A stretch of 64,000 bases of DNA, taken from NCBI RefSeq assembly GCF_014694315.1, contig NZ_JAAOXD010000003.1:143498-207497 (forward strand), given 5' to 3'. This document shows, piece by piece, positions 45,626 through 53,601 of the stretch. The DNA is from Arthrobacter ipis. GTDB lineage: Bacteria > Actinomycetota > Actinomycetes > Actinomycetales > Micrococcaceae. Numbering within the stretch: the first letter of the stretch is position 1; each line of letters starts with the position of its first letter. Position numbers and translations under genes: made by a program. The notes below the pieces were generated by a model. That model ran no database searches and was not told where the DNA came from. It worked only from the letters and a program-made list of their open reading frames with translations.

Positions 45626-48600
45626 GGATCCTCAGTCCCTTCGGTGTTGAGTAGGCCCCGGCGGCCGTCAGCGCCGATGCCGCAGGGGTGTCGAGGATGC
45701 CGTGACCGTTGACCTTTTCCATGACGAGCTTGTCCACGGCACCGCGTTTCACCACGTCCACGAGGGCGCCGGCAGCGGCGGCGAGGACGGATTCGTCCTC
45801 CGTGAACACCAGAAGCGTCTTGCCGCCGCGTTCGACGTACAGCACCAGCGCGCCGTCGACCAGAACCACGAGTGCACCCGCCTTCCGCCCCGGGCGGTGC
45901 CCGCTGCCGGCCTCGACGTTGCCCGCAGGCCACGACAGGGCCGCGCCGTAGGGGTTGGCCGGATCTGTTGCCGCCAGGGCAAGTGCCACGGGTTCCGGCT
46001 TGGCCAGCTGGGCGTCCTCGGTGTATGAACGCAGCCGGTCTACGGTAGCGGGCACGGCGAACTGGGCAGCACCCAGATGTTCGATGAAGTATCCCCGCCT
46101 GCACCGTCCGGCCTCCTCCAGCCGGGCCAGGACCTTGTACATGAGCCCGAATCCGCCCAGGATGTTCTCGGCCATGACGGATCCACGGGTGACCACGCCG
46201 TACCTGTCCAGCAGCAGCTCTGCCGTGGCGCGGGCGTGGATAGTGGGGTCGAGCTCGGGTGTGGGAAGCGCGGACCAGCGCCCGGCCGCGAGCGGCGGGG
46301 TGGGGACCGCGCCGCCGGCCGAGCCGTAGCGTCCGCCGGACAGTCCCGGGGAGCCGAGCAGCCCGGTCCCGTGTGACCGTCCGAGCCGGCTGAGGCGCGG
46401 CGCCCTGGCCCGCGGTGCGCGCGCAACCTGCCGGTGGGCGGTGTGTCCGCCGGCGATCAGCGACCGGACCGGGGCGAACGTGTCCCCGGTAACCCTGCCG
46501 GCCCAGGCGAGATCCCAGATTGCGGACACGACGTCCTGGTCGCCCAGCACCGCGTCCATGCCGCCGGCAATGTCCGTCAGCTGCCGGAAAAAGTAGCCGC
46601 CTCCGTTGGTCTGCAGGTGGTCCAGCAGCCGCCGCTGGGCGTCGCCCGGTTCAAACTCGGGGGCAGGGTTCAGTGTCAGTTCCACCGAATCCGCGAGGTG
46701 CAGGCTGATCCAGCCGTCGTTGCCTGGAAGCGAGCCCGCACCTGACCAGAGGACCTCCCCGGCGGCCATGAGTTCGTCCAGCATGGCGGGCTGGTAGTTG
46801 GACACCCGGCTGGCGAGCACCAGCGGTTCCCAGGCGGAGGCGGGGATGGGCACGCCGGAGAGCTGGTCCACCGCGGTGATGATGCCGTCGAGTCCGCGCA
46901 GCGCCGGCTGTCCCCGTCCCGCGCCTGGCGTGCGGACATGTTGCCAGGCGGGCAGGAACCGGCCGTAGGCGGTGATGTCCACCGGCTCCACCTCGGCCCG
47001 GAGCGCGGCGAGTGAACGGCGGCGGAGCTTGCGGAGCACTTCGGCGTCGCACCATTCGCTGCCGGCCAGGGACACGGCCGCTGAGGCAACGGCCGACGCC
47101 GCCGCCGCTTCCGCGACGGGGTCAAGACCGGCATCGGAATCAGAAGCGGCGGCTGCCGGGCGTTCGCCGGCAGGGGCGTCGGCGTGCGGCCGGAACTCGC
47201 CTTCCACCACGCGGCCGTCGGCCGCCAGCCGTTTCAGGGCAGTTCCGACGACGGCGGCACCGAGTCCCAGCCTGGCAGCGGCTTCGGTGGCGGTGAACGG
47301 ACCATGGGTGCGGGCATAGCGCGAGACCAGATCGCCAAGGGGGTCCGCCACCGGCTCGATGAAGGCAAGCGGTACGCCCATGGGCAGCGGGACACCGATG
47401 GCGTCGCGAAGCCTGGCCGCGTCTTCCACCGCGGCGAAGCGTTCGACGCCGGCGAGGGTCACCTTGATGGCCCGGTTGGCACGTTGGAGGGCGGCGAGGT
47501 GGGCGGCGGCTTCGGCAACTGTGGCTTCGGCGGGCTTGGTTTCGACAGGCTCAACCAGCGAGACGTCGGTTTCGGCGGGCTCTACCGGCGGGGCTTCGGT
47601 TTCGGCAGGCGCATCCGGCGGGGTGAGCCGGGCCGCGACTTCCCCGGGGTCCAGGGGGCCGAGCAGGCGGAGCAGATCGGCCACGCCCTCCATGCCGCGG
47701 ACTTTGCGGTCGAGGGCAAGACGCTGCAGCTCGCGTTCGGTCTGGTCGATGACCCTGGCGTCCAGGAGTTCCCGCAGTTCCACGCGCCCCAGGAGTTCGT
47801 TGAGCAGCGTGGAGTCGAGCGCCAGCGCGGCCGCCCGGCGTTCGGCGAGCGGGGAATCGCCTTCGTAGAGGAACTGCGCCACGTAGCCGAAAAGCAGGGA
47901 CTTGGCGAACGGGGACGGCTGCTGGGTGGTGGTCTGGACGATCCGGAGTTCCCGCCGCTCCACCGAGGCGGCGATGTCCTTCAGGGCGGGCAGGTCATAC
48001 ACATCCTGGAGGCATTCGCGGACGGTCTCCAGCACGATCGGGAACGACGGGTATTTCCGGGCGACGTCCAGCAGCTGGGCGGACCGCTGGCGCTGCTGCC
48101 ACAGCGGCTGCCGCTTCCCGGGCGTCTGCCGGGGTAGCAGCAGGGCACGCGCGGCACACTCGCGGAAGCGGGAGGCGAACAGGGCACTGCCGCCCACCTC
48201 GGCGGTGACAATCTGCTCCAGCTCTTCGGGGTCGAACAGGAACAGTTCGGCGCCGGGAGGCTCGTCCTCCATCATGGGCACCCGGAGCACGATGCCGTCG
48301 TCGGCGGCCATGGCGGAACCGTCCAGCCCGTACCGCTGATGCAGCCGCTGGCCCACCGCAAGGGCCCAGGGCGCATGGACGGGCATGCCGAACGGGCTGT
48401 GCAGAATGACCCGCCAGTCGCCGAGTTCGTCGTGGAAGCGTTCCACTACGAGCGTCGTGTCGCTCGGGACCACCTCCGTGGCCAGCTTTTGTTCGGACAG
48501 GTACTGCAGAAGGTTGTTCGCGGCGAAGTCGTCAAGGCCGCTGGCCTTGCAGCGTTCGGTGGCGGGGCCGACGTCGGACGCTGACAGTTCGCGGACGAAC

Positions 48601-50732
48601 GCGCCAAGGGCGCGGCCCAGGTCCACCGGGCGTCCCAGCGAGTCGCCCTTCCAGAAGGGCAGCTTGCCGGGCTGGCCGAAGGCCGGCGAGACGAGCACGC
48701 GGTCGTGCGTGATGTCCTCGATCTTCCAGCTGGTGGCGCCCAGCGCAAAGATGTCACCCACGCGGGATTCGTAGACCATTTCCTCGTCAAGCTCGCCGAC
48801 CCGCCGGCCTCCCTTGGCCGGGGCCGTGCCCGAACCCTTGGCGTCGCCCGCCCCAGCGGGGGATGCCGATCCCTCCGTCTCCGTGCCGATGATGTAGACG
48901 CCGAACAGCCCACGGTCCGGGATGGTGCCGCCGGACGTGACGGCCAGCCGCTGGGCTCCCGGCCTGCCCTCGATGGTCCCGGCGTTGCGGTCCCAGACGA
49001 TCCGGGGCCGGAGCTCGGCGAATTCATCCGAGGGGTAGCGCCCGGCCAGCAGGTCCAGCGTGGCCTCGAATGCGGACCGGGGGAGGGTTGCGAACGGGGC
49101 TGAGCGGCGGACGGTGGAGAACCACTCTTCCACGTCGATGCTGCCCAGGGCGGTGGCCGCGACGGTCTGCTGGGCCAGGATATCCAGGGGATTGGCCGGC
49201 ACGCTCAGCCGCTCGATCTTGCCGTCCAGCATGCGTTCGACGGTGATGGCGGTGTGCACGAGGTCGGCTCGGTGCTTGGGAAACAGGTAGCCCTGGGAGA
49301 TTTCGCCCACCTGGTGCCCGGCGCGGCCCACGCGCTGCAGCCCGCTGGCCACCGAAGGCGGCGACTCGACCTGAACCACGAGGTCCACGGCACCCATGTC
49401 GATGCCGAGCTCCAGTGAGGACGTGGCCACGACGCAGCGCAGCCGGCCGGATTTGAGGTCGTCCTCGATCAGGGCACGCTGGTCCTTGGACACTGAGCCG
49501 TGGTGGGCGCGGGCCAGCAGCGGCTCTGCCCCTGCGGTACTTCCTGCCTGCGCCATCATGTGGGCAGGCGTGGCGGTCGACGCCGGGACACCTCCGGGCG
49601 CGGGTGGGGCCGGGTCATCCCAGCCTCCGCCCACTGTCAGGAGCTGGCGTTCCGCATGGATTTCGTTGAGCCGCGCGGTCAGGCGTTCCGCCAGCCGGCG
49701 CGAGTTGGCGAAGACGATGGTGGACTGGTTGGCCAGCACCAGGTCCACGATCTTTTCCTCCACATGGGGCCAGATCGAGGCCTGCGGCTGCAGGCCGGAG
49801 GCCGGCCCGGAATCGAAGGCTCCGGCGGCGCCCTGCAGATCGGACATGTCCTCCACTGGGACGGACACCGTGAGGTCCCAGTTCTTCCGCGAGGGCGGGG
49901 CCACGATCTCCACCGGGGCGGAACCGGCCAGGAAGTGCGCCACCAGTTCCCGCGGCTCGACCGTGGCGGAGAGCCCGATCCGCTGCGCCGGCGCGGGCAG
50001 CAGGGCGTCCAGCCGCTCCAGCGACACGGCCAGGTGCGCCCCGCGCTTGGTGCCGGCCACGGCGTGGACTTCGTCCACGATGACGGTATCCACCTCGCTG
50101 AGTGTTTCCCGGGCCCTGGACGTGAGCATCAGGAAGAGGGACTCGGGGGTGGTGATCAGGATGTCCGGCGGGTTGCTGAGCAGGGCGCGGCGGTCGGAGG
50201 CGGGGGTGTCGCCGGACCGGACGCCGACGGTGATCAGGGGAGCCGGCAGGTTCAGCCGCTTGGCCGTCTGCGTGATGCCGATTAGCGGGGCGCGGAGGTT
50301 GCGTTCGACGTCGACGCCAAGCGCCTTAAGCGGGGAGATGTACAGTACGCGGGTTTTCCGCTTGGGCTTCCGTGCCCGGGGCTGCCTGGTCTTGGCGCCG
50401 GCTGGCGGTTCTTCAAGGCCGGGCAGCACGGCAGCATCAGGCACGGCAGCGTCGGGCACGGCAGCGTCGGGCACGGCAGCGGGTGCAGCCGACCCGGACA
50501 CCAGAAGCCGGTCCAGGGCCCAGAGGAATGCGGCCAGGGTTTTACCTGAGCCGGTGGGCGCAACAACAAGGGCGTGCGAACCGGACGAAATCGCGTTCCA
50601 AGCCCCCTGCTGGGCGGGGGTGGGCTCGGAAAACGCGCCGAGGAACCACTCCCTGGTGGGCCGGCTGAACTGGCCCATCGAGTCCCCGGCGGACGTGCCG
50701 GTGGCTGTGCCGGCGGGCTCCTGCGACTGCAT
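45618..50732 (-). CDS. lhr: Large Lhr-type DNA helicase
   Basis: 3'-5' superfamily-2 helicase of about 1704 aa. Walker A is VVAPTGSGKTLAAFLWALD, motif II is VDEVHAV, and motifs V-VI run as SSLELGIDMGAVDLVVQVES then GLQRVGRAGHQVG. After the core (about residues 1-880) comes the long Lhr C-terminal part with winged-helix and beta-barrel domains. Residues about 1038-1065 contain a tandem VEPxET repeat from an inserted DNA element. The ATG at 50732 with GGAGG close by is preferred over GTG 50750. It is coupled to a Nei2-type glycosylase. Confidence 0.93.
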   Translation of the reverse strand: MQSQEPAGTATGTSAGDSMGQFSRPTREWFLGAFSEPTPAQQGAWNAISSGSHALVVAPTGSGKTLAAFLWALDRLLVSGSAAPAAVPDAAVPDAAVPDAAVLPGLEEPPAGAKTRQPRARKPKRKTRVLYISPLKALGVDVERNLRAPLIGITQTAKRLNLPAPLITVGVRSGDTPASDRRALLSNPPDILITTPESLFLMLTSRARETLSEVDTVIVDEVHAVAGTKRGAHLAVSLERLDALLPAPAQRIGLSATVEPRELVAHFLAGSAPVEIVAPPSRKNWDLTVSVPVEDMSDLQGAAGAFDSGPASGLQPQASIWPHVEEKIVDLVLANQSTIVFANSRRLAERLTARLNEIHAERQLLTVGGGWDDPAPPAPGGVPASTATPAHMMAQAGSTAGAEPLLARAHHGSVSKDQRALIEDDLKSGRLRCVVATSSLELGIDMGAVDLVVQVESPPSVASGLQRVGRAGHQVGEISQGYLFPKHRADLVHTAITVERMLDGKIERLSVPANPLDILAQQTVAATALGSIDVEEWFSTVRRSAPFATLPRSAFEATLDLLAGRYPSDEFAELRPRIVWDRNAGTIEGRPGAQRLAVTSGGTIPDRGLFGVYIIGTETEGSASPAGAGDAKGSGTAPAKGGRRVGELDEEMVYESRVGDIFALGATSWKIEDITHDRVLVSPAFGQPGKLPFWKGDSLGRPVDLGRALGAFVRELSASDVGPATERCKASGLDDFAANNLLQYLSEQKLATEVVPSDTTLVVERFHDELGDWRVILHSPFGMPVHAPWALAVGQRLHQRYGLDGSAMAADDGIVLRVPMMEDEPPGAELFLFDPEELEQIVTAEVGGSALFASRFRECAARALLLPRQTPGKRQPLWQQRQRSAQLLDVARKYPSFPIVLETVRECLQDVYDLPALKDIAASVERRELRIVQTTTQQPSPFAKSLLFGYVAQFLYEGDSPLAERRAAALALDSTLLNELLGRVELRELLDARVIDQTERELQRLALDRKVRGMEGVADLLRLLGPLDPGEVAARLTPPDAPAETEAPPVEPAETDVSLVEPVETKPAEATVAEAAAHLAALQRANRAIKVTLAGVERFAAVEDAARLRDAIGVPLPMGVPLAFIEPVADPLGDLVSRYARTHGPFTATEAAARLGLGAAVVGTALKRLAADGRVVEGEFRPHADAPAGERPAAAASDSDAGLDPVAEAAAASAVASAAVSLAGSEWCDAEVLRKLRRRSLAALRAEVEPVDITAYGRFLPAWQHVRTPGAGRGQPALRGLDGIITAVDQLSGVPIPASAWEPLVLASRVSNYQPAMLDELMAAGEVLWSGAGSLPGNDGWISLHLADSVELTLNPAPEFEPGDAQRRLLDHLQTNGGGYFFRQLTDIAGGMDAVLGDQDVVSAIWDLAWAGRVTGDTFAPVRSLIAGGHTAHRQVARAPRARAPRLSRLGRSHGTGLLGSPGLSGGRYGSAGGAVPTPPLAAGRWSALPTPELDPTIHARATAELLLDRYGVVTRGSVMAENILGGFGLMYKVLARLEEAGRCRRGYFIEHLGAAQFAVPATVDRLRSYTEDAQLAKPEPVALALAATDPANPYGAALSWPAGNVEAGSGHRPGRKAGALVVLVDGALVLYVERGGKTLLVFTEDESVLAAAAGALVDVVKRGAVDKLVMEKVNGHGILDTPAASALTAAGAYSTPKGLRIRA
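47538..47620. repeat. Tandem 30-bp repeats inside lhr
   Basis: Three units with a 30-bp period begin at 47538, 47568 and 47598, each with ggtttcg(a/g)c(a/g)ggc. The first is identical over 23 bases to the reverse complement of the intergenic element at 10550-10573. The period is a multiple of three, so the reading frame is kept; the protein gains a Pro/Glu/Thr-rich linker. Confidence 0.9.
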
Positions 50733-50783
50733 GCCTCCATCATGCCTCACGGCACCGACACCAATAGAAGCATCAGGTCTGCC

Positions 50784-52274
50784 CTACCCGGCCGGAGGAA
50801 GGTCGCGGGTGGCCGGCCCCTCTAAGACCTGGCCGTCGCTGCTGAACCGGGAGCCGTGCAGCGGGCAGTCCCAGGACTTTTCGTTGTCGTTCCAGTGCAG
50901 GATTCCGCCCAGGTGCGTGCAGACCGCGGACAGGCTGCACGTCGTTCCGTTGACGGTGGAGGTGGCCACGGGCTTCCGTTCGCGCATCGCCACGGTGCCG
51001 GTGCCCTCTTCAGGCACGGTGCCGTCCGACGGAGGAAGCTTTTGCAGTCTGCCCCAGTCCTTGGCCAGTGTGGCGGCCACTCCCGCGTTGAGGGTCACGG
51101 CCGAGGCCGCGCCCGGAGGAGATGTCACCCTGCGGTGGATGGTGTTGGCCCACGGCAGTTGGCCTCCGAGGATGTCCGCGGCGATGCCCAGGGACGCGGC
51201 CACCGCGTTGGTCATGCCCCACTTGTTGTAGCCGGTGCCGAAGAAGATGCGCCCGCGGCCGCGGGGGAGTTTGCCGAAGAACGGCATGAGGTTGGTGGCC
51301 TGGTAATCCTGCGCGGACCACGTGTGGGTGACGGTGGCGCCGGGGAAGTGCTGCTGTGCCCACGACAGGACGTTCTCCAGATGTTCCTTCTCTGAGCGGG
51401 CCTTTCCGACGGGGTGCCCGTTGCCGCCTACCAGCAGAAGATTCTTGCCGTCCGCCGGGTAGTCCCTGATGGAGCGCACAGGCTGTTCCACGGAAATGTA
51501 CATGCCCTCCGGTGGCGTCGCGTTTCCTGCGAGCTCCAGGGCTGCGGCATAGGAGCGGTTCGGCTTGAGCTTGGTGAAATACAGGCCGCGGTTCAGGATG
51601 GGGCTGCCCGTGGCCAGCACCACCGAGTCGGCCTGGACGGATCCGCGGTCAGTATGGAGGGTGGACGGCGCCGCGCCGGTGACGTTCCGGACCCGCACCC
51701 CTGTGACGATCCTGCCGCCGTGGCTCCGGACGTCTTCTGCCAGCGCGGTGAGCACGTCCATGGGGTTGATCTGGGCCTGCCCGCGAAGAAGCACGGCTCC
51801 CCGGATAGGGAACGGCAACCCCGCATCCCGGACGTAGTCCACCTCCAGATCGGCGGCGAGGGCCGCCGTGAGCTCCGCCCGCACTGCTTCCGTGCCCTGC
51901 TGGGTGGCGGCGTACGTGTAGGCGTCGCGCACCTGGAACGGCACGCCGCGCTGCTCCAGGTACCGCAGCAGCCATGCCTGCCCTTCGCGGTTGCCGGACA
52001 CGTAGGCGTCCACCATCTTCTGGGGGTACTGCTGCCGGAGGGACGACAGCACGGTGCCCTGCAGCAGGGTGACCTTGGCAGTGGTGTTGCCGGTGGCCAC
52101 GGCGCCCAGGCCGCGCGCTTCCAGGACAAGCACGTTCTGTCCCGAGCGGGCCAGCAACAGGGCCGTGGTGAGGCCGGTCAGGCCGGCGCCCACCACCACG
52201 GTGTCATAGGACTCGCCGGGGGTGAACGGGTCGCCGGTGAAAGTGTCGGTGCGGTCCAACCAGAGTGACGTCAC
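50784..52274 (-). CDS. FAD-dependent oxidoreductase with C-terminal Rieske domain
   Basis: Flavoprotein of 496 aa. The N-terminal dinucleotide motif is VVVGAGLTGLTTALLLARSG. The DAO-type domain runs to about residue 390. The C-terminal 100 residues form a Rieske [2Fe-2S] domain with CTHLGG and CPLHGS. This architecture is a known DAO-Rieske family, and the substrate (amine or amino acid) is unknown. The GTG at 52274 is chosen because AAAGGCAGG lies nine bases upstream; the TTG at 52283 is too close. A palindrome at 52362-52377 lies upstream. Confidence 0.85.
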   Translation of the reverse strand: MTSLWLDRTDTFTGDPFTPGESYDTVVVGAGLTGLTTALLLARSGQNVLVLEARGLGAVATGNTTAKVTLLQGTVLSSLRQQYPQKMVDAYVSGNREGQAWLLRYLEQRGVPFQVRDAYTYAATQQGTEAVRAELTAALAADLEVDYVRDAGLPFPIRGAVLLRGQAQINPMDVLTALAEDVRSHGGRIVTGVRVRNVTGAAPSTLHTDRGSVQADSVVLATGSPILNRGLYFTKLKPNRSYAAALELAGNATPPEGMYISVEQPVRSIRDYPADGKNLLLVGGNGHPVGKARSEKEHLENVLSWAQQHFPGATVTHTWSAQDYQATNLMPFFGKLPRGRGRIFFGTGYNKWGMTNAVAASLGIAADILGGQLPWANTIHRRVTSPPGAASAVTLNAGVAATLAKDWGRLQKLPPSDGTVPEEGTGTVAMRERKPVATSTVNGTTCSLSAVCTHLGGILHWNDNEKSWDCPLHGSRFSSDGQVLEGPATRDLPPAG

Positions 52275-52361
52275 GTGTCTCAACCTGCCTTTGGCCTGCG
52301 TCTTTGCCGCGGGGCGTTCCCGCAGCAGGCCCGGCGCTAGCAGCGGGGACCCCGACGTAAT

Positions 52362-52377
52362 CGTAAGTGTACTTACG
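52362..52377. promoter_or_regulatory. Candidate operator upstream of the FAD/Rieske gene
   Basis: cgtaagt-gt-acttacg is a perfect 7-bp inverted repeat with a 2-bp centre, in an AT-rich island 88 bp before the GTG at 52274. It has the form of a TetR/MarR-type site. No regulator gene is adjacent. Confidence 0.5.
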
Positions 52378-52433
52378 AAGTTGGGGCCGGAACAGGCTTG
52401 GAACAGGACAGGTTGCTTGGGGCAAACTTTGCT

Positions 52434-53117
52434 CTAGCGGGCCTGGAATGCGCCGATGCTCAGGAGCTCGATGGAGGCGTTGCTGCAGGCATCCGAGGGC
52501 CGGGCCACGAACAGCGATGCCGTGTCCTCCGGCGGGTAGATCCTGAATCCGGCGGCAGCGGTCTTGATGCAGTCCGGGTAGTTCCCCGCCTGCGTGTAGC
52601 GCAGCACCGCGGTGCCTGACTTTCCGGGGGCCAGCAGGACGTCCTGGACAGGGGCGGAGGTGTCGCGTTGGGCCGGGGCCCCGATCGGCTGCCCGTTCGG
52701 TCCGGTGGTCAGGGACACGCCAGCGAACCCTTTCAGGTGGCAGGAGGCGTTGCCGCTGTTGGTGAGGATCAGCTCCATGTAGACGCTGCCGGCGGCACCG
52801 CCGCCCGTGGCATCCGTGGTGGCTTTCAGTCCTGAGGACTTGCACAGCTGGGCGCCGGCGGCGGTGGACTGCGGTGCCTCTGGAGTCGAAGAAGTTGTGG
52901 TTGGCGAAGCAGGCTGGGATTGGGAGGTCGAAGAAGAGGAAGACGGCGGCGCGGAAGTTTCGGGGGCTGCCTGCGTGCTCGGGGTGGTTGAGCCGGTGGC
53001 CGGTTCGGTTGTCCCCTGGGTGGTGGGCTGGCTTGGTCCGCAAGCGGTGAGCAGGAGCGCCAGGGTGGCGGCCGCCGTCGTGCATATCAGTCCGTTTTTG
53101 ATTCGCTGAGGCCTCAT
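52434..53117 (-). CDS. DUF4232 lipoprotein
   Basis: Secreted lipoprotein of 227 aa. Signal peptide with lipobox LLTACG (Cys26). A Ser/Thr/Pro-rich linker follows (residues about 30-90), then the DUF4232 domain (VYMELILTNSGNASCHLKGF, GKSGTAVLRYTQAGNYPDC). The two Cys in the domain and a later Cys near residue 210 could form a disulfide. Role unknown; DUF4232 proteins are cell-envelope proteins of Actinobacteria. Confidence 0.85.
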   Translation of the reverse strand: MRPQRIKNGLICTTAAATLALLLTACGPSQPTTQGTTEPATGSTTPSTQAAPETSAPPSSSSSTSQSQPASPTTTSSTPEAPQSTAAGAQLCKSSGLKATTDATGGGAAGSVYMELILTNSGNASCHLKGFAGVSLTTGPNGQPIGAPAQRDTSAPVQDVLLAPGKSGTAVLRYTQAGNYPDCIKTAAAGFRIYPPEDTASLFVARPSDACSNASIELLSIGAFQAR

Positions 53118-53601
53118 GGCTCTAACATTGCGGGCGTTCCTGCCGGAGTCAACGAAGGCGCGGCAGGGAGTCTAATTTGATGCCCGGATTGTGACATCTG
53201 GGGGCGGTCTCCGGACATTCGGTCCAGGTGGGTCCCCACCGATGCTGATGCAACGATAAACCAGCTCCGTAGCGCAAAATTACCTATTCTGAAGCCGAAG
53301 TTGCGTTGATCTGCAGTTTTCGGTGTGCCAAAATGATCTTGGTCTCGCTTGTCTTAACCTTGTAGGAATCCACCAACCCCGCAAGGAATTCCGGCAAGGA
53401 AACACCGCTCGTAGTCTGGCCGCGGTCCATCACTCCCGTGGCTGGAAGTGTCTCCCGGTAACGGGGGTTGCGCAGGGTTGCGGGGAGACAGCTCGGCACT
53501 CGTCCGTGGCAACGCCGCCGCTACGGACGTTCCTGAAGAGGCGCATCAGTCATTGGTTTCCGGCAACGCCGCCTAAGCCAATAACGATGGGGGCTGAGGT
53601 T
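53118..53601 (+). promoter_or_regulatory. Gene-free leader region before the RND operon, with two hairpins
   Basis: No convincing gene in these 484 bp. The part around 53250-53360 is clearly poorer in GC than the surroundings. Hairpins: gtctccc/gggagac (53450-53456 with 53483-53489) and cgtccgt/acggacg (53501-53507 with 53523-53529). A 12-bp direct repeat ggcaacgccgcc starts at 53508 and 53562. These could form a structured leader that controls the RND genes. I do not recognise a known riboswitch class. Confidence 0.5.

Noticed and set aside
53284..53499. 71-codon minus-strand frame before the RND operon
   Set aside because: No ribosome site, no recognised domain, and it lies in the hairpin-rich leader.
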